Below, piece by piece: positions 18,311 through 27,548 of a stretch of 64,000 nucleotides of DNA. The DNA lies in assembly GCF_016650695.1 (NCBI RefSeq), contig NZ_JAEKFH010000003.1, positions 62,001-126,000 of the forward strand, given 5' to 3'. The notes beneath the pieces were generated by a model. That model saw only the letters and a list, made by a program, of their open reading frames with translations, was not told where the DNA came from and searched no databases. The stretch is from Pseudomonas sp. TH41. GTDB taxonomy: Bacteria; Pseudomonadota; Gammaproteobacteria; Pseudomonadales; Pseudomonadaceae. The stretch's first letter is position 1, and each line of letters opens with the position of its first letter. Position numbers and translations under genes: made by a program.

Positions 18311-19066
18311 TCAAGTCGCCGGGCGAATGGCTTTGATCAACGACTGCAACGAATACCCCAATCGCGGTGCCAGCCCTTCGGCCCGGGCGATCAAGCCGTT
18401 CATGTCCAGCTCCTGATCCAGCTCCGACGGCACGATCAGAATCACGTTGCCCTCCTTCACCGGCAATTCCCAATAGTGCCGGTGATAAAGCCCGCGCAAT
18501 AACGCCGCGCCCAAGGGTTTGCCATCATCTGTTGCCCACTGATTGATCACCAGCCAGCCACCCGGATTCAAGCGTTTCTGACAGTTTTCCAGAAAGTTCC
18601 AGGCCAAATGCCCGACGCCCGGTCCGACATCGGTATAGAGGTCGACGAAAATCAGGTCGGCCGGCTCGGCGGTATCAAGCAGCTCCAGCGCATCGCCGAC
18701 ACGGATATACAGCCGCGGATCGTCATCCAGCCCCAGGTATTCGATGGCCAGGCGCGGTACGTCAGGGCGCAATTCAATGGCCTCGACATCCTCCAACGGC
18801 AGGAACTTGAGGCACGCCTGGGTCAGCGTACCGGCACCGAGTCCAAGGAACAGCGCGCTCTCCGGCTGCTCGTGGCACAACGCGCCGATCAGCATCGCGC
18901 GGGTGTAATCGTATTCGAGCCAGCTGGGGTCAGCGGTGAACACGCAGCTCTGTTCGATGGCATCACCAAACTCGAGAAACCGGTAATCGGCCACTTCCAG
19001 CACGCGAATCACGCCGAACTCATCCTGCACCTCGGCGAGCAGATGCTCGACGCGCTCCTCAGTCAT
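18311..19066 (-). CDS. Spermidine synthase-like SAM-dependent methyltransferase fold protein
   Basis: 251 residues from the ATG at 19066, which has a clear AGGAGA ribosome site. The Rossmann SAM/dcSAM-binding loop ALFLGLGAGTLTQ, the acidic strand end VEAIELRPDV and the DLIFVDLYTD segment correspond to the spermidine/spermine synthase family. The family includes many proteins that do not make polyamines, and residues for putrescine binding are not clearly present. I therefore leave the activity open. Divergent from the DAHP synthase gene. Confidence 0.8.
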   Translation of the reverse strand: MTEERVEHLLAEVQDEFGVIRVLEVADYRFLEFGDAIEQSCVFTADPSWLEYDYTRAMLIGALCHEQPESALFLGLGAGTLTQACLKFLPLEDVEAIELRPDVPRLAIEYLGLDDDPRLYIRVGDALELLDTAEPADLIFVDLYTDVGPGVGHLAWNFLENCQKRLNPGGWLVINQWATDDGKPLGAALLRGLYHRHYWELPVKEGNVILIVPSELDQELDMNGLIARAEGLAPRLGYSLQSLIKAIRPAT

Positions 19067-19229
19067 TTCATCTCCTGATTGATACCGGGCCAACAACGTA
19101 ATTAACGGCAGCGCAATATAACCACTGATGCCGCTGCAAAGGCGCGATTGTCCGCGAAGCGACGGGAACAGGTCACGCACTAATTTGCTGATAACATGAG
19201 TGTCCGAGCGTAAAACAACCGAGACCGTG

Positions 19230-20576
19230 ATGAGCCAACCCTGGAGCCCTGACAGCTGGCGCGCCCTGCCGATCCAGCAGCAACCCCTCTACCCCGATGC
19301 GGCGCATTTGCTGCAGGTCGAACAAACCTTGGCCAGCTATCCGCCGCTGGTGTTTGCCGGTGAAGCGCGGGAATTGCGTCGTCAGTTCGCCGAAGTGACC
19401 CAGGGCCGCGCGTTTCTGTTGCAGGGTGGCGACTGCGCCGAAAGCTTTGCCGAGTTCTCTGCCGCGAAAATCCGCGACACCTTTAAAGTCCTGCTGCAAA
19501 TGGCGATTGTCATGACCTTCGCCGCCGGGTGCCCGGTGGTCAAGGTCGGGCGCATGGCCGGGCAGTTCGCCAAGCCGCGCTCGTCCAACGACGAAACCAT
19601 CGATGGCGTGACCCTGCCGGCCTACCGTGGCGACATCGTCAATGGCATCGGTTTCGACGAAAAAAGCCGGGTGCCGGACCCGGAGCGCCTGCTCCAGTCC
19701 TATCACCAGTCCACCGCCACCCTGAACCTGTTGCGCGCTTTTGCCCAAGGCGGTTTTGCCGACCTGCATCAGGTGCATAAGTGGAACCTGGACTTCATCG
19801 CCAACTCGGCGCTGGCGGAAAAGTACAGCCACCTCGCCGACCGCATTGATGAAACCCTGGCTTTCATGCGCGCCTGCGGTATGGACAGCTCGCCGCAATT
19901 GCGCGAGACCAGTTTCTTCACCGCCCACGAAGCGTTGCTTTTGAATTATGAAGAAGCCTTTGTACGTCGCGACAGCCTGACCAACGATTACTATGACTGC
20001 TCAGCGCACATGCTGTGGATCGGCGACCGCACCCGTCAGCTCGACGGTGCTCACGTCGAATTCTTGCGCGGCGTGAACAACCCGATCGGCGTCAAGGTCG
20101 GACCGAGCATGAACCCTGAGGATCTGATTCGTCTGATCGACGTGCTCAACCCGGACAACGATCCGGGCCGTCTGAACCTGATTGCGCGGATGGGCGCGAA
20201 CAAGGTCGGTGATCATTTGCCGGCGCTGATCCGCGCGGTGCAGCGTGAAGGCAAGCAGGTGCTCTGGAGTTCCGATCCGATGCACGGCAACACCATCAAG
20301 GCCAGCAGCGGCTACAAGACCCGCGACTTCGCGCAGATCCTTGGCGAGGTGAAACAGTTCTTCCAGGTTCATGAAGCGGAAGGCAGCTACGCCGGCGGGA
20401 TCCATATCGAAATGACCGGGCAGAACGTCACCGAGTGCATTGGTGGGGCGCGACCGATTACTGAAGACGGGTTGTCGGACCGGTATCACACCCATTGTGA
20501 TCCGCGGATGAATGCCGACCAGTCACTGGAATTGGCGTTTTTGATTGCCGAGACCTTGAAGCAGGTCCGGCGCTAA
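19230..20576 (+). CDS. Class II 3-deoxy-7-phosphoheptulonate (DAHP) synthase
   Basis: First enzyme of the shikimate pathway, condensing phosphoenolpyruvate with erythrose 4-phosphate. 448 residues, normal for the plant-like class II form. Class II hallmarks are [11 protein letters not shown] near residue 70, the metal-binding Cys in that motif, [23 protein letters not shown] segment and [12 protein letters not shown] near the C-terminus. Start at ATG 19230 ([15 protein letters not shown]); a GTG 30 bases upstream is less likely. Not next to phenazine genes, so this is a housekeeping isozyme rather than PhzC. Confidence 0.95.
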   Translation: MSQPWSPDSWRALPIQQQPLYPDAAHLLQVEQTLASYPPLVFAGEARELRRQFAEVTQGRAFLLQGGDCAESFAEFSAAKIRDTFKVLLQMAIVMTFAAGCPVVKVGRMAGQFAKPRSSNDETIDGVTLPAYRGDIVNGIGFDEKSRVPDPERLLQSYHQSTATLNLLRAFAQGGFADLHQVHKWNLDFIANSALAEKYSHLADRIDETLAFMRACGMDSSPQLRETSFFTAHEALLLNYEEAFVRRDSLTNDYYDCSAHMLWIGDRTRQLDGAHVEFLRGVNNPIGVKVGPSMNPEDLIRLIDVLNPDNDPGRLNLIARMGANKVGDHLPALIRAVQREGKQVLWSSDPMHGNTIKASSGYKTRDFAQILGEVKQFFQVHEAEGSYAGGIHIEMTGQNVTECIGGARPITEDGLSDRYHTHCDPRMNADQSLELAFLIAETLKQVRR

Positions 20577-20602
20577 TCGCATCGCTCCCTTCCCGGCCGT
20601 CA

Positions 20603-21190
20603 TCACGTTTGCTTGGGCGAAGTGGAACGAGACAGCCAAGGCGCGAACACGCGCGTCGCCATCGGCATGAACAGGTACACCACCGAGACAACGATAGTCA
20701 GCGTGATCAGGAAAGTGGCGACCACGTAACTGGACAGGAAAGCGTTGAGCTGCAGCAACGGGCCCCAAATCAGCGGCACCAGCAAGGTGTGCGGCAGAAT
20801 CACCAGGAGCGTCACCACGGCCTGCTTCCAGCGAGGTGGTGGCGTGGCAGCGTCGGCCTGTGGGGCGAACCAGAACTCGTTGACCGGGTTGACCTCGGTC
20901 TGATCGCCGTCCGCGAGCATCGGCACCGCTTCGTTGACCAGTTCCTGCCGCTGCGGTGAGTCGAGCCAGCGCTGCATCGCCTCGGTCGAGCAAAAACGCA
21001 ACACGCAGGTGTACATGTCGAGCCCGGCGTTTTTACCGCGCATCACGTCCACACCCAAGTGCCCTTCTTGTTGTCCTGCGATCCTGACAATGTTGCGTAG
21101 CCAGGCCTCGTAGGGCACTTCAAAACCTGCCCTGACCCGATGCTTGATGACCAGGGTCACGACTTCCTCGAAACGATTGGATTCAGGCAT
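20603..21190 (-). CDS. ABM-domain protein with two C-terminal membrane spans
   Basis: 195 residues. The first ~95 resemble the antibiotic biosynthesis monooxygenase dimeric alpha-beta barrel (VTLVIKHRVRAGFEVPYEAWL, then a GHLGVDVMR strand and an FCSTEAMQRWLDSPQRQEL helix). After a Pro-rich linker come two hydrophobic helices (about 130-150 and 160-185). This membrane-anchored ABM form is frequent in pseudomonads but has no assigned reaction. Start ATG at 21190; convergent with DAHP synthase. Confidence 0.8.
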   Translation of the reverse strand: MPESNRFEEVVTLVIKHRVRAGFEVPYEAWLRNIVRIAGQQEGHLGVDVMRGKNAGLDMYTCVLRFCSTEAMQRWLDSPQRQELVNEAVPMLADGDQTEVNPVNEFWFAPQADAATPPPRWKQAVVTLLVILPHTLLVPLIWGPLLQLNAFLSSYVVATFLITLTIVVSVVYLFMPMATRVFAPWLSRSTSPKQT

Positions 21191-21368
21191 AACGCAACGC
21201 TCCCGCGAATAAGACATAGAGCGCCAGCCGTCCCGGCCCGGCGATGATCAGCCCACGTTCCTGCGTGGGGTTTGCGTATTCGGCGCTATTCAACGCTAGC
21301 ATCTCGCAGTGTTGTTCATCATGGCGGCCGGTGCCATTGTGGTTGTGCTGTTGCTGGAATTTTTGAAG

Positions 21369-21450
21369 ATCAAAGGATCGCAGGCTGCGCCAGCTCCTAC
21401 AGTTGTGCGCGTTCCCCTGTAGGAGCTGGCGCAGCCTGCGATCTTTTGAT
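21369..21450. repeat. REP-like pair, second family, 33-bp arms
   Basis: ATCAAAGGATCGCAGGCTGC... ending AGCTCCTACA (21369-21401) faces its near-exact inverse (21418-21450) across 16 bases. It is upstream of the quinone oxidoreductase gene. Confidence 0.88.
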
Positions 21451-21506
21451 TTTCTCCACCAATACGCGGTCCCATTTACTGAACACTTTCACAACAGGTA
21501 GCCAAT

Positions 21507-22505
21507 ATGCCCCTACCCCAAACCATGACCCTGATTGAAATCACCGAGCCCGGCGGTCCCGAAGTTTTAAAGCCGCGTCAGGAGCCGGTGCCCACCGCAG
21601 GCGCTGGCGAAGTGCTGATCCGCGTGCATGCCGCCGGGGTCAATCGCCCCGATGTGATTCAACGCGCCGGCAAGTACCCGATGAAACCGGGCATGAGCCC
21701 TATCCCCGGGCTGGAAGTGGCCGGTGAAGTGGTGGCCATCGGCGCAGGCGTCAGTGAGTTCATCGTTGGCGATCACGTTTGCGCACTGACCAACGGCGGC
21801 GGTTACGCGCAATATTGCGTCGCCCCGGCCAGCCAGACGTTGCCGGTTCCTGAGGGGATGGGCTGGGTGCACGCGGCAGCGATCCCGGAAACCTTCTTCA
21901 CGGTATGGGCCAATCTGTTCGACATGGGCGGCGCGAGCAAGGGCCAGCGTGCACTGATTCACGGCGGCACCAGCGGCATCGGCACCACCGCGTTGATGCT
22001 GTGCCGCGAATTCGGCGTCAAGGCCTTCGCCACGGCGGGCAGTGAGGAAAAGTGTGCGGCGATCCGCAAATTGGGCGCGGAGGCGATCAACTATCGCGAT
22101 CAGGACTTCGTTCAGGTCATCCAGGAAAAAACCGCCGGCAAGGGTGTCAATGTCATCCTCGACATCATGGGCGGCTCGTACCTGAATCAGAATATCGCGG
22201 CGTTAGGCATGGAAGGTCGACTGGTGATGCTGGGCTTTCTCGGCGGCGCACGTGCCAACGATGTCGACCTGCTGGGGATCATGAGCAAACGCGCGATCAT
22301 TACCGGTTCACTGTTACGCCCACGCACCCAAGGAGAAAAAGCCTCGATCGCCGAACAGCTGCGCGAGTATGTCTGGCCGGTGCTCGCTGCCGGGCGTTGC
22401 CAGCCGATGATCGACAAGGTCTATCCGTACACCGAGGCGGCGCAGGCTCATGCGCGGATGGAGGCAGGTGATCACATCGGCAAGATAGTGTTGCAGGTGA
22501 TTTGA
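21507..22505 (+). CDS. NAD(P)H-quinone oxidoreductase (zinc-free MDR family)
   Basis: 332-residue medium-chain dehydrogenase/reductase of the quinone oxidoreductase group (close to the PIG3-type enzymes). The N-terminal GroES-like domain includes PGLEVAGEVVAIGAGV, and the Rossmann nucleotide loop reads IHGGTSGIGTTALML. The cysteine ligands of structural and catalytic zinc are absent. VILDIMGGSYLNQN is the family's characteristic segment. ATG 21507 is used; ATG 21525 (MTLIEITEPGG) is an alternative. Likely cytosolic detoxification of quinones or enones. Confidence 0.9.
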   Translation: MPLPQTMTLIEITEPGGPEVLKPRQEPVPTAGAGEVLIRVHAAGVNRPDVIQRAGKYPMKPGMSPIPGLEVAGEVVAIGAGVSEFIVGDHVCALTNGGGYAQYCVAPASQTLPVPEGMGWVHAAAIPETFFTVWANLFDMGGASKGQRALIHGGTSGIGTTALMLCREFGVKAFATAGSEEKCAAIRKLGAEAINYRDQDFVQVIQEKTAGKGVNVILDIMGGSYLNQNIAALGMEGRLVMLGFLGGARANDVDLLGIMSKRAIITGSLLRPRTQGEKASIAEQLREYVWPVLAAGRCQPMIDKVYPYTEAAQAHARMEAGDHIGKIVLQVI

Positions 22506-22521
22506 AGCAACGCTAAACCCT

Positions 22522-22604
22522 TGTAGGAGCGAGCTTGCTCGCGATGGTGTGTCAGCTACATCGTCGTCAACTGACACACTATCGCGAGCAGGCTCGCTCC
22601 CACA
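22522..22604. repeat. REP doublet (inverted pair)
   Basis: Arms TGTAGGAGCGAGCTTGCTCGCGA and a variant inverse TCGCGAGCAGGCTCGCTCCCACA, with the GATGGTGTGTCAG...CTGACACACTATC spacer shared with the doublets at 10220 and 11011. It is the last REP-type element seen in the window. Confidence 0.92.
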
Positions 22605-22694
22605 GGGGCAGGTGTACGACTGTCGAATTTGTTCCCGCCCCGGGCGCGCTTCTGTTAAAACCCGTTCTTTCTGTCTGTACCGGTGGACCATCCA

Positions 22695-23648
22695 ATGCCC
22701 GCTTCCCTTCTCACTCGTCTGCGCCAACGCTGGCTGGCGCTACTGTGCATGACCGCGCTGATCGTCGGTCTGCCCGTGAGTTGTGGAGTACTCAAGCAAA
22801 AAGAGCGCGAGTTGCTGTTCCGCATCGAGCCGGGTACGGCTGGCTGGTATCGCGGCTTGCCACAGGACGTGCAGGAATTCGACATCACGCCCGCCGGCTT
22901 CAAGGCCGGGCAAAACCTGCATGCCTGGTGGTGGCCGGCTGCGCGCCGCGATGCACCGTCGATCCTGTACCTGCACGGCGTGCGCTGGAACCTGACCGGC
23001 CAGGCGTTTCGCATCGAGCAATTGCGCGCCATGGGTTATTCGGTGCTGGCCATTGACTACCGCGGGTTTGGCCAGAGCAAAGGCGATCTGCCCTCGGAAG
23101 CCAGTGTCTACGAAGACGCTCACGCCGCGTGGGAACGCTTCACAGCCATGCAACCGGACGCCAACAAGCGCCTGATCTATGGCCACTCCCTGGGTGGTGC
23201 GGTGGCCATCGACCTGGCGGCTGACCTGGCCGCACAGGCGAAAAAGGACCATGTCGCGGTGCCGGTGCGCGGCCTGGTGATCGAGTCCACCTTCACTTCG
23301 CTGGGCGATGCCGTGGCCCAAGTGGCCGACACCAACCTGCCCGTGAAATGGCTGCCGGTGCGCTGGCTGCTGTCGCAAAAATTCGACTCCATCGACAAGA
23401 TCGTCGACATCGACATGCCGCTGCTGGTGGTGCATGGCCTGGATGACCCGTTCATGCCCTCGCGGTTCAGCCAGCAGTTGTTCAATGCCGCCAGCGAACC
23501 CAAACGCCTGTTACTGGTGCCTGGCGGTACGCACAACAACAGCATGAGCCTGGGTGGAACCCAGTATCGCCAGGCAATCGAAAGCTTGATGAAGGCAAAA
23601 CCACCTCAGATAGCCGGGCCTAGCGGTAACCCCGGGCTTGCAGGTTGA
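22695..23648 (+). CDS. Membrane-anchored alpha/beta hydrolase
   Basis: 317 residues with an N-terminal hydrophobic anchor (LALLCMTALIVGLPVSCGV, possibly a lipoprotein-like signal) and an alpha/beta hydrolase domain. The nucleophile elbow is YGHSLGG, the acid HGLDDPFMP and the histidine GGTHNNSM, so the triad is complete. Similar to the ABHD-type hydrolases found in pseudomonads; the substrate is unknown. The ATG at 22695 is preferred over a GTG at 22683. Its last 29 bases overlap the end of the convergent ABC transporter gene. Confidence 0.85.
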   Translation: MPASLLTRLRQRWLALLCMTALIVGLPVSCGVLKQKERELLFRIEPGTAGWYRGLPQDVQEFDITPAGFKAGQNLHAWWWPAARRDAPSILYLHGVRWNLTGQAFRIEQLRAMGYSVLAIDYRGFGQSKGDLPSEASVYEDAHAAWERFTAMQPDANKRLIYGHSLGGAVAIDLAADLAAQAKKDHVAVPVRGLVIESTFTSLGDAVAQVADTNLPVKWLPVRWLLSQKFDSIDKIVDIDMPLLVVHGLDDPFMPSRFSQQLFNAASEPKRLLLVPGGTHNNSMSLGGTQYRQAIESLMKAKPPQIAGPSGNPGLAG

Positions 23649-25434
23649 ACAACTGCGCATAGCGCCCTCCCGCTGCGACCAGACTGTCGTGGTCACCGCG
23701 TTCCAGAATCGCCCCCTGATCGAGCACGATGATGTGATCGGCATTACGCACGCTGGAAAACCGGTGGGAAATCAGTAACGTCATCCGGCCTTCAGTGTGC
23801 TGGCTGAAATGCTCGAACACCGCCGCTTCCGCCGCCGGGTCGAGCGCCGAGGTCGGCTCATCGAGAATCAGGATATTGGCGTTGCGGCGCATGTAGGCGC
23901 GGGACAAGGCGATTTTCTGCCATTGCCCGCCAGACAGCTCCTGCCCACCGGCGAACCAGCGTCCCAATTGCGTGGCATAACCTCGATCCAGGCGTTCGAT
24001 GAACGGCGCAGCCATGCCCTCCACCGCGGCTTCCTGCCAGCGCAGTTCATCGTTGAATGCCAAGGTGTCGCCCACCCCAATGTTCTCGCCGACCGAGAAT
24101 TGGTAGCGGATGTAATCCTGAAAAATCACGCCGATGCGCTGCCGTAAAGCCTCTTCCTCCCACGCCTGCAAATCGCTGCCATCCAGCAGGATGCGGCCCT
24201 GATCGGGGCGATACAGCCGAGTCAGCAATTTGATGAGTGTGGTCTTGCCCGAGCCGTTCTCCCCCACCAACGCAACACTGTGTCCCGGGACCAGGTGCAG
24301 ATCGATGCCCGTAAGCGCAACGCGGCTCGCGCCCGGATAACTGAAACCAACGTTTTCGAAACGCAAACCGTCGCCAGGCACCGCGCCCACGGTCAGATGT
24401 CCACTGTCGGCAACCACCGGTTCAGCCAGGTATTCATAGAGGCTGGACAGATAGAGACCATCTTCATAAAGACCGCTGATGGCACTCAGGCTGCTGCTCA
24501 CCGCCGTCTGCCCCTGTTTGAACAGCACCAGATACATGGTCATCTGGCCCAGGCTGATGTTGCCGTGAACGGTATCAACCACAACCCAGGCATAGGCCAG
24601 ATAGAACGCCCCCGTACCTAACAGACCGAGAACAAATCCCCAGCCATCACGACGCAATGTCAGTCGGCGATCTTCGGCGTAGAGACGGGCGAACGTCTCG
24701 CGATAACGCTTCAACAGCAGCGGCGCGAAGCCGAACAGTTTGACCTCTTTGATGTAACCCTCATGGGACAGCAGCGTCTCGATGTAACTCTGCTGCCGAC
24801 TCTCCGGTGCGCGCCGGGTGAACAACCGAAACGCATCCCCGGAAAAATGCGCTTCGGCAAAAAACACCGGCAACGCGCCGACCACCAACAGCACCAGCGC
24901 CCAAGGTGAAAAGTGCACCAGCAACACGCCGAAGCTGATCAAAACGATCAGATTCTGGATCAACCCCAGCGACTTCATCACCAGCGCCAACGGCCGGGTC
25001 GACGCCTCGCGCCGCACCCGGACCAGCTTGTCGTAGAACTCTGAATTCTCGAACTGCACCAGCGACAAGGTCTGGGCTTTCTCCAGAATCATCGTGTTGA
25101 CCTTCTGCCCCAGCTGCACCCGCAACAGCGATTGCTGGACCGACAGCGCACGCTGGGTCCCGGACAGCATGGCAAGCACACCCGCCTCGAATAACACGTA
25201 ACGCACAACCGGCCACAACGGCGCACTGCCCTGCTGCGCGTGCAACTGCATGGCGAAAACCACCGCATCGACGATGCGCTGACCCAGCCACGCCGCCAGC
25301 GCTGGGAGTACACCGGCGATCAGCGTCGCCAGGACCAGGCCTAGAAACAATCCGCGAGAGGTTCCCCAGACCAGCAGCAAGGCGCGCCGGGCCTGATCGA
25401 GCAATGACGAGAAGCGGGTAAGGACAGCGGGCAT
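23620..25434 (-). CDS. ABC exporter, fused permease and ATPase
   Basis: 604-residue half-transporter: about six membrane spans (to ~330) then a nucleotide-binding domain. Walker A GENGSGKT, Q-loop VIFQDY, signature LSGGQ, Walker B ILILDEPTSALD and switch histidine ISHRFSSVR are intact. It is of the type I exporter fold (MsbA/lipid or peptide exporter-like); cargo is not indicated. The ATG at 25434 has no obvious ribosome site and follows, by two bases, the stop of a small upstream frame, suggesting coupling. Its end overlaps the convergent hydrolase gene by 29 bases. Confidence 0.9.
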   Translation of the reverse strand: MPAVLTRFSSLLDQARRALLLVWGTSRGLFLGLVLATLIAGVLPALAAWLGQRIVDAVVFAMQLHAQQGSAPLWPVVRYVLFEAGVLAMLSGTQRALSVQQSLLRVQLGQKVNTMILEKAQTLSLVQFENSEFYDKLVRVRREASTRPLALVMKSLGLIQNLIVLISFGVLLVHFSPWALVLLVVGALPVFFAEAHFSGDAFRLFTRRAPESRQQSYIETLLSHEGYIKEVKLFGFAPLLLKRYRETFARLYAEDRRLTLRRDGWGFVLGLLGTGAFYLAYAWVVVDTVHGNISLGQMTMYLVLFKQGQTAVSSSLSAISGLYEDGLYLSSLYEYLAEPVVADSGHLTVGAVPGDGLRFENVGFSYPGASRVALTGIDLHLVPGHSVALVGENGSGKTTLIKLLTRLYRPDQGRILLDGSDLQAWEEEALRQRIGVIFQDYIRYQFSVGENIGVGDTLAFNDELRWQEAAVEGMAAPFIERLDRGYATQLGRWFAGGQELSGGQWQKIALSRAYMRRNANILILDEPTSALDPAAEAAVFEHFSQHTEGRMTLLISHRFSSVRNADHIIVLDQGAILERGDHDSLVAAGGRYAQLFNLQARGYR

Positions 25435-25436
25435 AT

Positions 25437-25595
25437 TTATTTGTTGCGCCGACGCGGTCTCTCAGACTCTCTTCTTGGAGGAGGAGGAGGAGCGAATGGA
25501 AACTCCAACCCGAGGGGTGGCGGACCACCATTCTCCCAGTCCTCCATTAACCGCCTGAGCTCAGGCGGCATTTCGTTCGGCGCTTTGCATGTCAT
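25437..25595 (-). CDS. Small proline/arginine-rich protein, 52 aa
   Basis: A 52-codon frame (begins MTCKAPNEMPPELRRLMEDW) ending in a run of five prolines and a basic tail (PPPPPRRESERPRRRNK). It starts 4 bases after the stop of the membrane-protein gene at 25600-26196, with GGGTGA as a possible ribosome site. It ends 2 bases before the ABC exporter start. This tight packing and a clear amino-acid bias support coding. No function is recognised. It may work with the membrane protein before it, since both are in the AT-richer insert. Confidence 0.55.
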   Translation of the reverse strand: MTCKAPNEMPPELRRLMEDWENGGPPPLGLEFPFAPPPPPRRESERPRRRNK

Positions 25596-25599
25596 GGGA

Positions 25600-26196
25600 T
25601 CACCCTATCGTTTTTGCGAATTCGACCAATTGAACTTTTGAAACATCAATGACAACAACTCCAACCCTGCTAGTTAACGATTTACCTTCGTTATCAATCC
25701 AATGAGGGAATTCAAGTACAAACTGCCCTTTTTCAGGCTCCGATGGCCATGCGGTCGGCCAACCAAACAGTCGCTTTCCATCAATTAAATTCAAGATGAC
25801 AAATCCACGTCTCGATGAAAAAGCACCGTACCACTCACAGGGGAATGAGTTTTGCCTGGTGATTTTCAGCCTCCTGAGCAAGGAGTGAAGCTTGTCATTA
25901 CTCGCGACGTGATAGGAGAGAAACCCCAGAACCACCGCAATCATTGCAGACCATAAGGTCTCCGATTTCTTGTCCCACAAGCCGACCGAAAAAAAATGCT
26001 CTCCCGTTAAAAGCAACAACGCCCCCAAACCGACTACAAGCGACTGAATCACAAAAGTAAAAATAAGCGCCTGAACGATCTGTCCAAATGTGTCTGGCCG
26101 TTTGAAGGCTGTGAGGGAGTAAAAAATCCAGGCCGCTAAAAACCCCGGAATCAAATATTGAAGCAACGGAATTACTTCCTTGACCAAATCATCCAT
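25600..26196 (-). CDS. Integral membrane protein of unknown function (DUF6338-like)
   Basis: 198 residues with three hydrophobic stretches in the first half (LLQYLIPGFLAAWIFYSL, IVQALIFTFVIQSLVVGLGA, then SAMIAVVLGFLSYHVA). A soluble C-terminal half contains the GYHVASNDKLH-like hinge, LNLIDGKRLFGWPTAWPS and a DVSKVQLVEF end. The arrangement reminds me of DUF6338 membrane proteins, but I cannot confirm that. Base composition is clearly more AT-rich than the flanking genes, a sign of recent acquisition. Its ATG overlaps the stop of an upstream truncated frame, and the small proline-rich gene follows. Confidence 0.7.
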   Translation of the reverse strand: MDDLVKEVIPLLQYLIPGFLAAWIFYSLTAFKRPDTFGQIVQALIFTFVIQSLVVGLGALLLLTGEHFFSVGLWDKKSETLWSAMIAVVLGFLSYHVASNDKLHSLLRRLKITRQNSFPCEWYGAFSSRRGFVILNLIDGKRLFGWPTAWPSEPEKGQFVLEFPHWIDNEGKSLTSRVGVVVIDVSKVQLVEFAKTIG

Positions 26197-26373
26197 GCCG
26201 TTTCCAATCCATTGAAAGCTTCAACCCGGAACAAACAAATACCTCACCTCCACGGCTTATGTCATCCGTTGATGCATCGCCGTCGTCACAAGAGATTTCA
26301 AGATTAAACGTAGGGAATTTTCGTGGGGATTTCAGCGAAAAATCCGACAGGAACTCAATCGCAATCCCACGTT
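26189..26373 (-). pseudogene. 3' remnant of a truncated gene at the insert edge
   Basis: A frame that ends TGA at 26189-26191, overlapping the start of the membrane-protein gene by a few bases, as genes in one operon do. Going upstream it reads protein-like, AT-richer sequence (FNLEISCDDGDASTD, GGEVFVCSGLKLSMDWKRHG). It runs straight into the 3' end of the AraC gene at 26374 without a start codon. I interpret it as the C-terminal ~58 residues of a gene cut off when this segment was inserted or deleted. The parent family is not recognised. Confidence 0.5.
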
Positions 26374-27381
26374 TTACTCCTGAAACCGCGCCCGATACTT
26401 CCCCGGGCTCTCCCCCGTCCACTTCTTGAACGCCCGATGAAACGCACTCGGTTCCTGAAACCCCAGCTGCTCGGCAATGTCGCTGATGCTCGCCCGACTC
26501 TCGCGCAGTTGCTCAAACGCAACGCCCCGCCGTACTTCGTCCTTGATCTCCTGATACGAACAACCTTCACGTTCCAGTTTTCGGCGAAAGGTGCTGGGGC
26601 TCAGGTGCTGTTCCAGGGCGAAGGCCTGCAAGGTCGGCCATTCGCTGTAGTGGCTGCGACGCAGGCGCTGATGGACCTGCGATGCCAGACCATGCTGGTT
26701 GCGGAAGCGGATCACCAGCCATTGAGGGGCGGTGCGCAAAAACACTTTCAGCGACGCCAGGTCCTGAACCACCGGCAGGCGCAGGTAGTGACTGGCGAAT
26801 TCGATTTCGGTGTGCTCGGCGCCAAACGTCAGGTTGGGTCCCCAGAGTAAACGGTCATCGCTGAGCGGCACGCGTTCATGCCGAAAATCCGCGCGATCGA
26901 TGGGGATTCGCCGGCCGCCCAGCCAGCACAGCAAACTGATCATCAACACCAGAAACGTCTCTTCGCCGAACCGGCTGGCGTCGTTGTTCTGTGCGTGGGT
27001 TTCCAGGCTGATCACTGCACGTTTGCCGCGCACGGTCAGCGTGCCGCGAAAATCCCGCAGGAACAGGGCAAAGTTGGCCAGGCATTGGCGCATGGCTTTG
27101 TGCAGATCAGGCTCCTGAATCAGCGCCCGGCAGATCAGGGCAAAACTGCCGGGCGGCATGCCATGGGAGTCGAGCCCGAAGAACTCGTCATTCAGTTCGC
27201 GGATCTGAATCAACCACAGCGCGGCAAATGCGCTGGCCGGTACGCGCGCGGTGGGCTGCGCGATCAACGCCGGGTCGATGCCTGCCTGCTCAAGCGCAGC
27301 CCGCAGACGCTGAGGATTTTCCCCCTGCCCATGGATCATTGCCTGCACGAAGTAGGCGGCCACCGAATCCTTTTCCCGCAT
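26374..27381 (-). CDS. AraC-family transcriptional regulator
   Basis: 335 residues from the ATG at 27381, which has an AGGAGAG ribosome site. The N-terminal ~200 residues match the arabinose-binding-like domain of OruR/ArgR-like regulators (the SFALICRALIQEPDLHKAMRQ segment), and the C-terminal two helix-turn-helix motifs include ISDIAEQLGFQEPSAFHRAF and KKWTGESPGKYRARF. It is divergent from the 3-hydroxyacyl-CoA dehydrogenase gene and is a candidate regulator of it. The gene is complete although its 3' end abuts the insert. Confidence 0.9.
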   Translation of the reverse strand: MREKDSVAAYFVQAMIHGQGENPQRLRAALEQAGIDPALIAQPTARVPASAFAALWLIQIRELNDEFFGLDSHGMPPGSFALICRALIQEPDLHKAMRQCLANFALFLRDFRGTLTVRGKRAVISLETHAQNNDASRFGEETFLVLMISLLCWLGGRRIPIDRADFRHERVPLSDDRLLWGPNLTFGAEHTEIEFASHYLRLPVVQDLASLKVFLRTAPQWLVIRFRNQHGLASQVHQRLRRSHYSEWPTLQAFALEQHLSPSTFRRKLEREGCSYQEIKDEVRRGVAFEQLRESRASISDIAEQLGFQEPSAFHRAFKKWTGESPGKYRARFQE

Positions 27382-27548
27382 GTGAACGTTTCTCTCCTCA
27401 TCACCTGAAATGGCAAAAAACACCAGAGCCGTTGAACAGTTTCGGCATAGGACAACCGCCCAGTCAGCTCTAGACTCGCGGCCAATAGTACGCCTTCGTC
27501 CGTTGCGGCGGCCAAGGTATCGCAGGGTTTGACCGGAAGGACGGGAAC

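Noticed and set aside
19230..20576. Phenazine-type PhzC
   Set aside because: Class II DAHP synthase without any phz neighbours; flanked by ordinary core genes.
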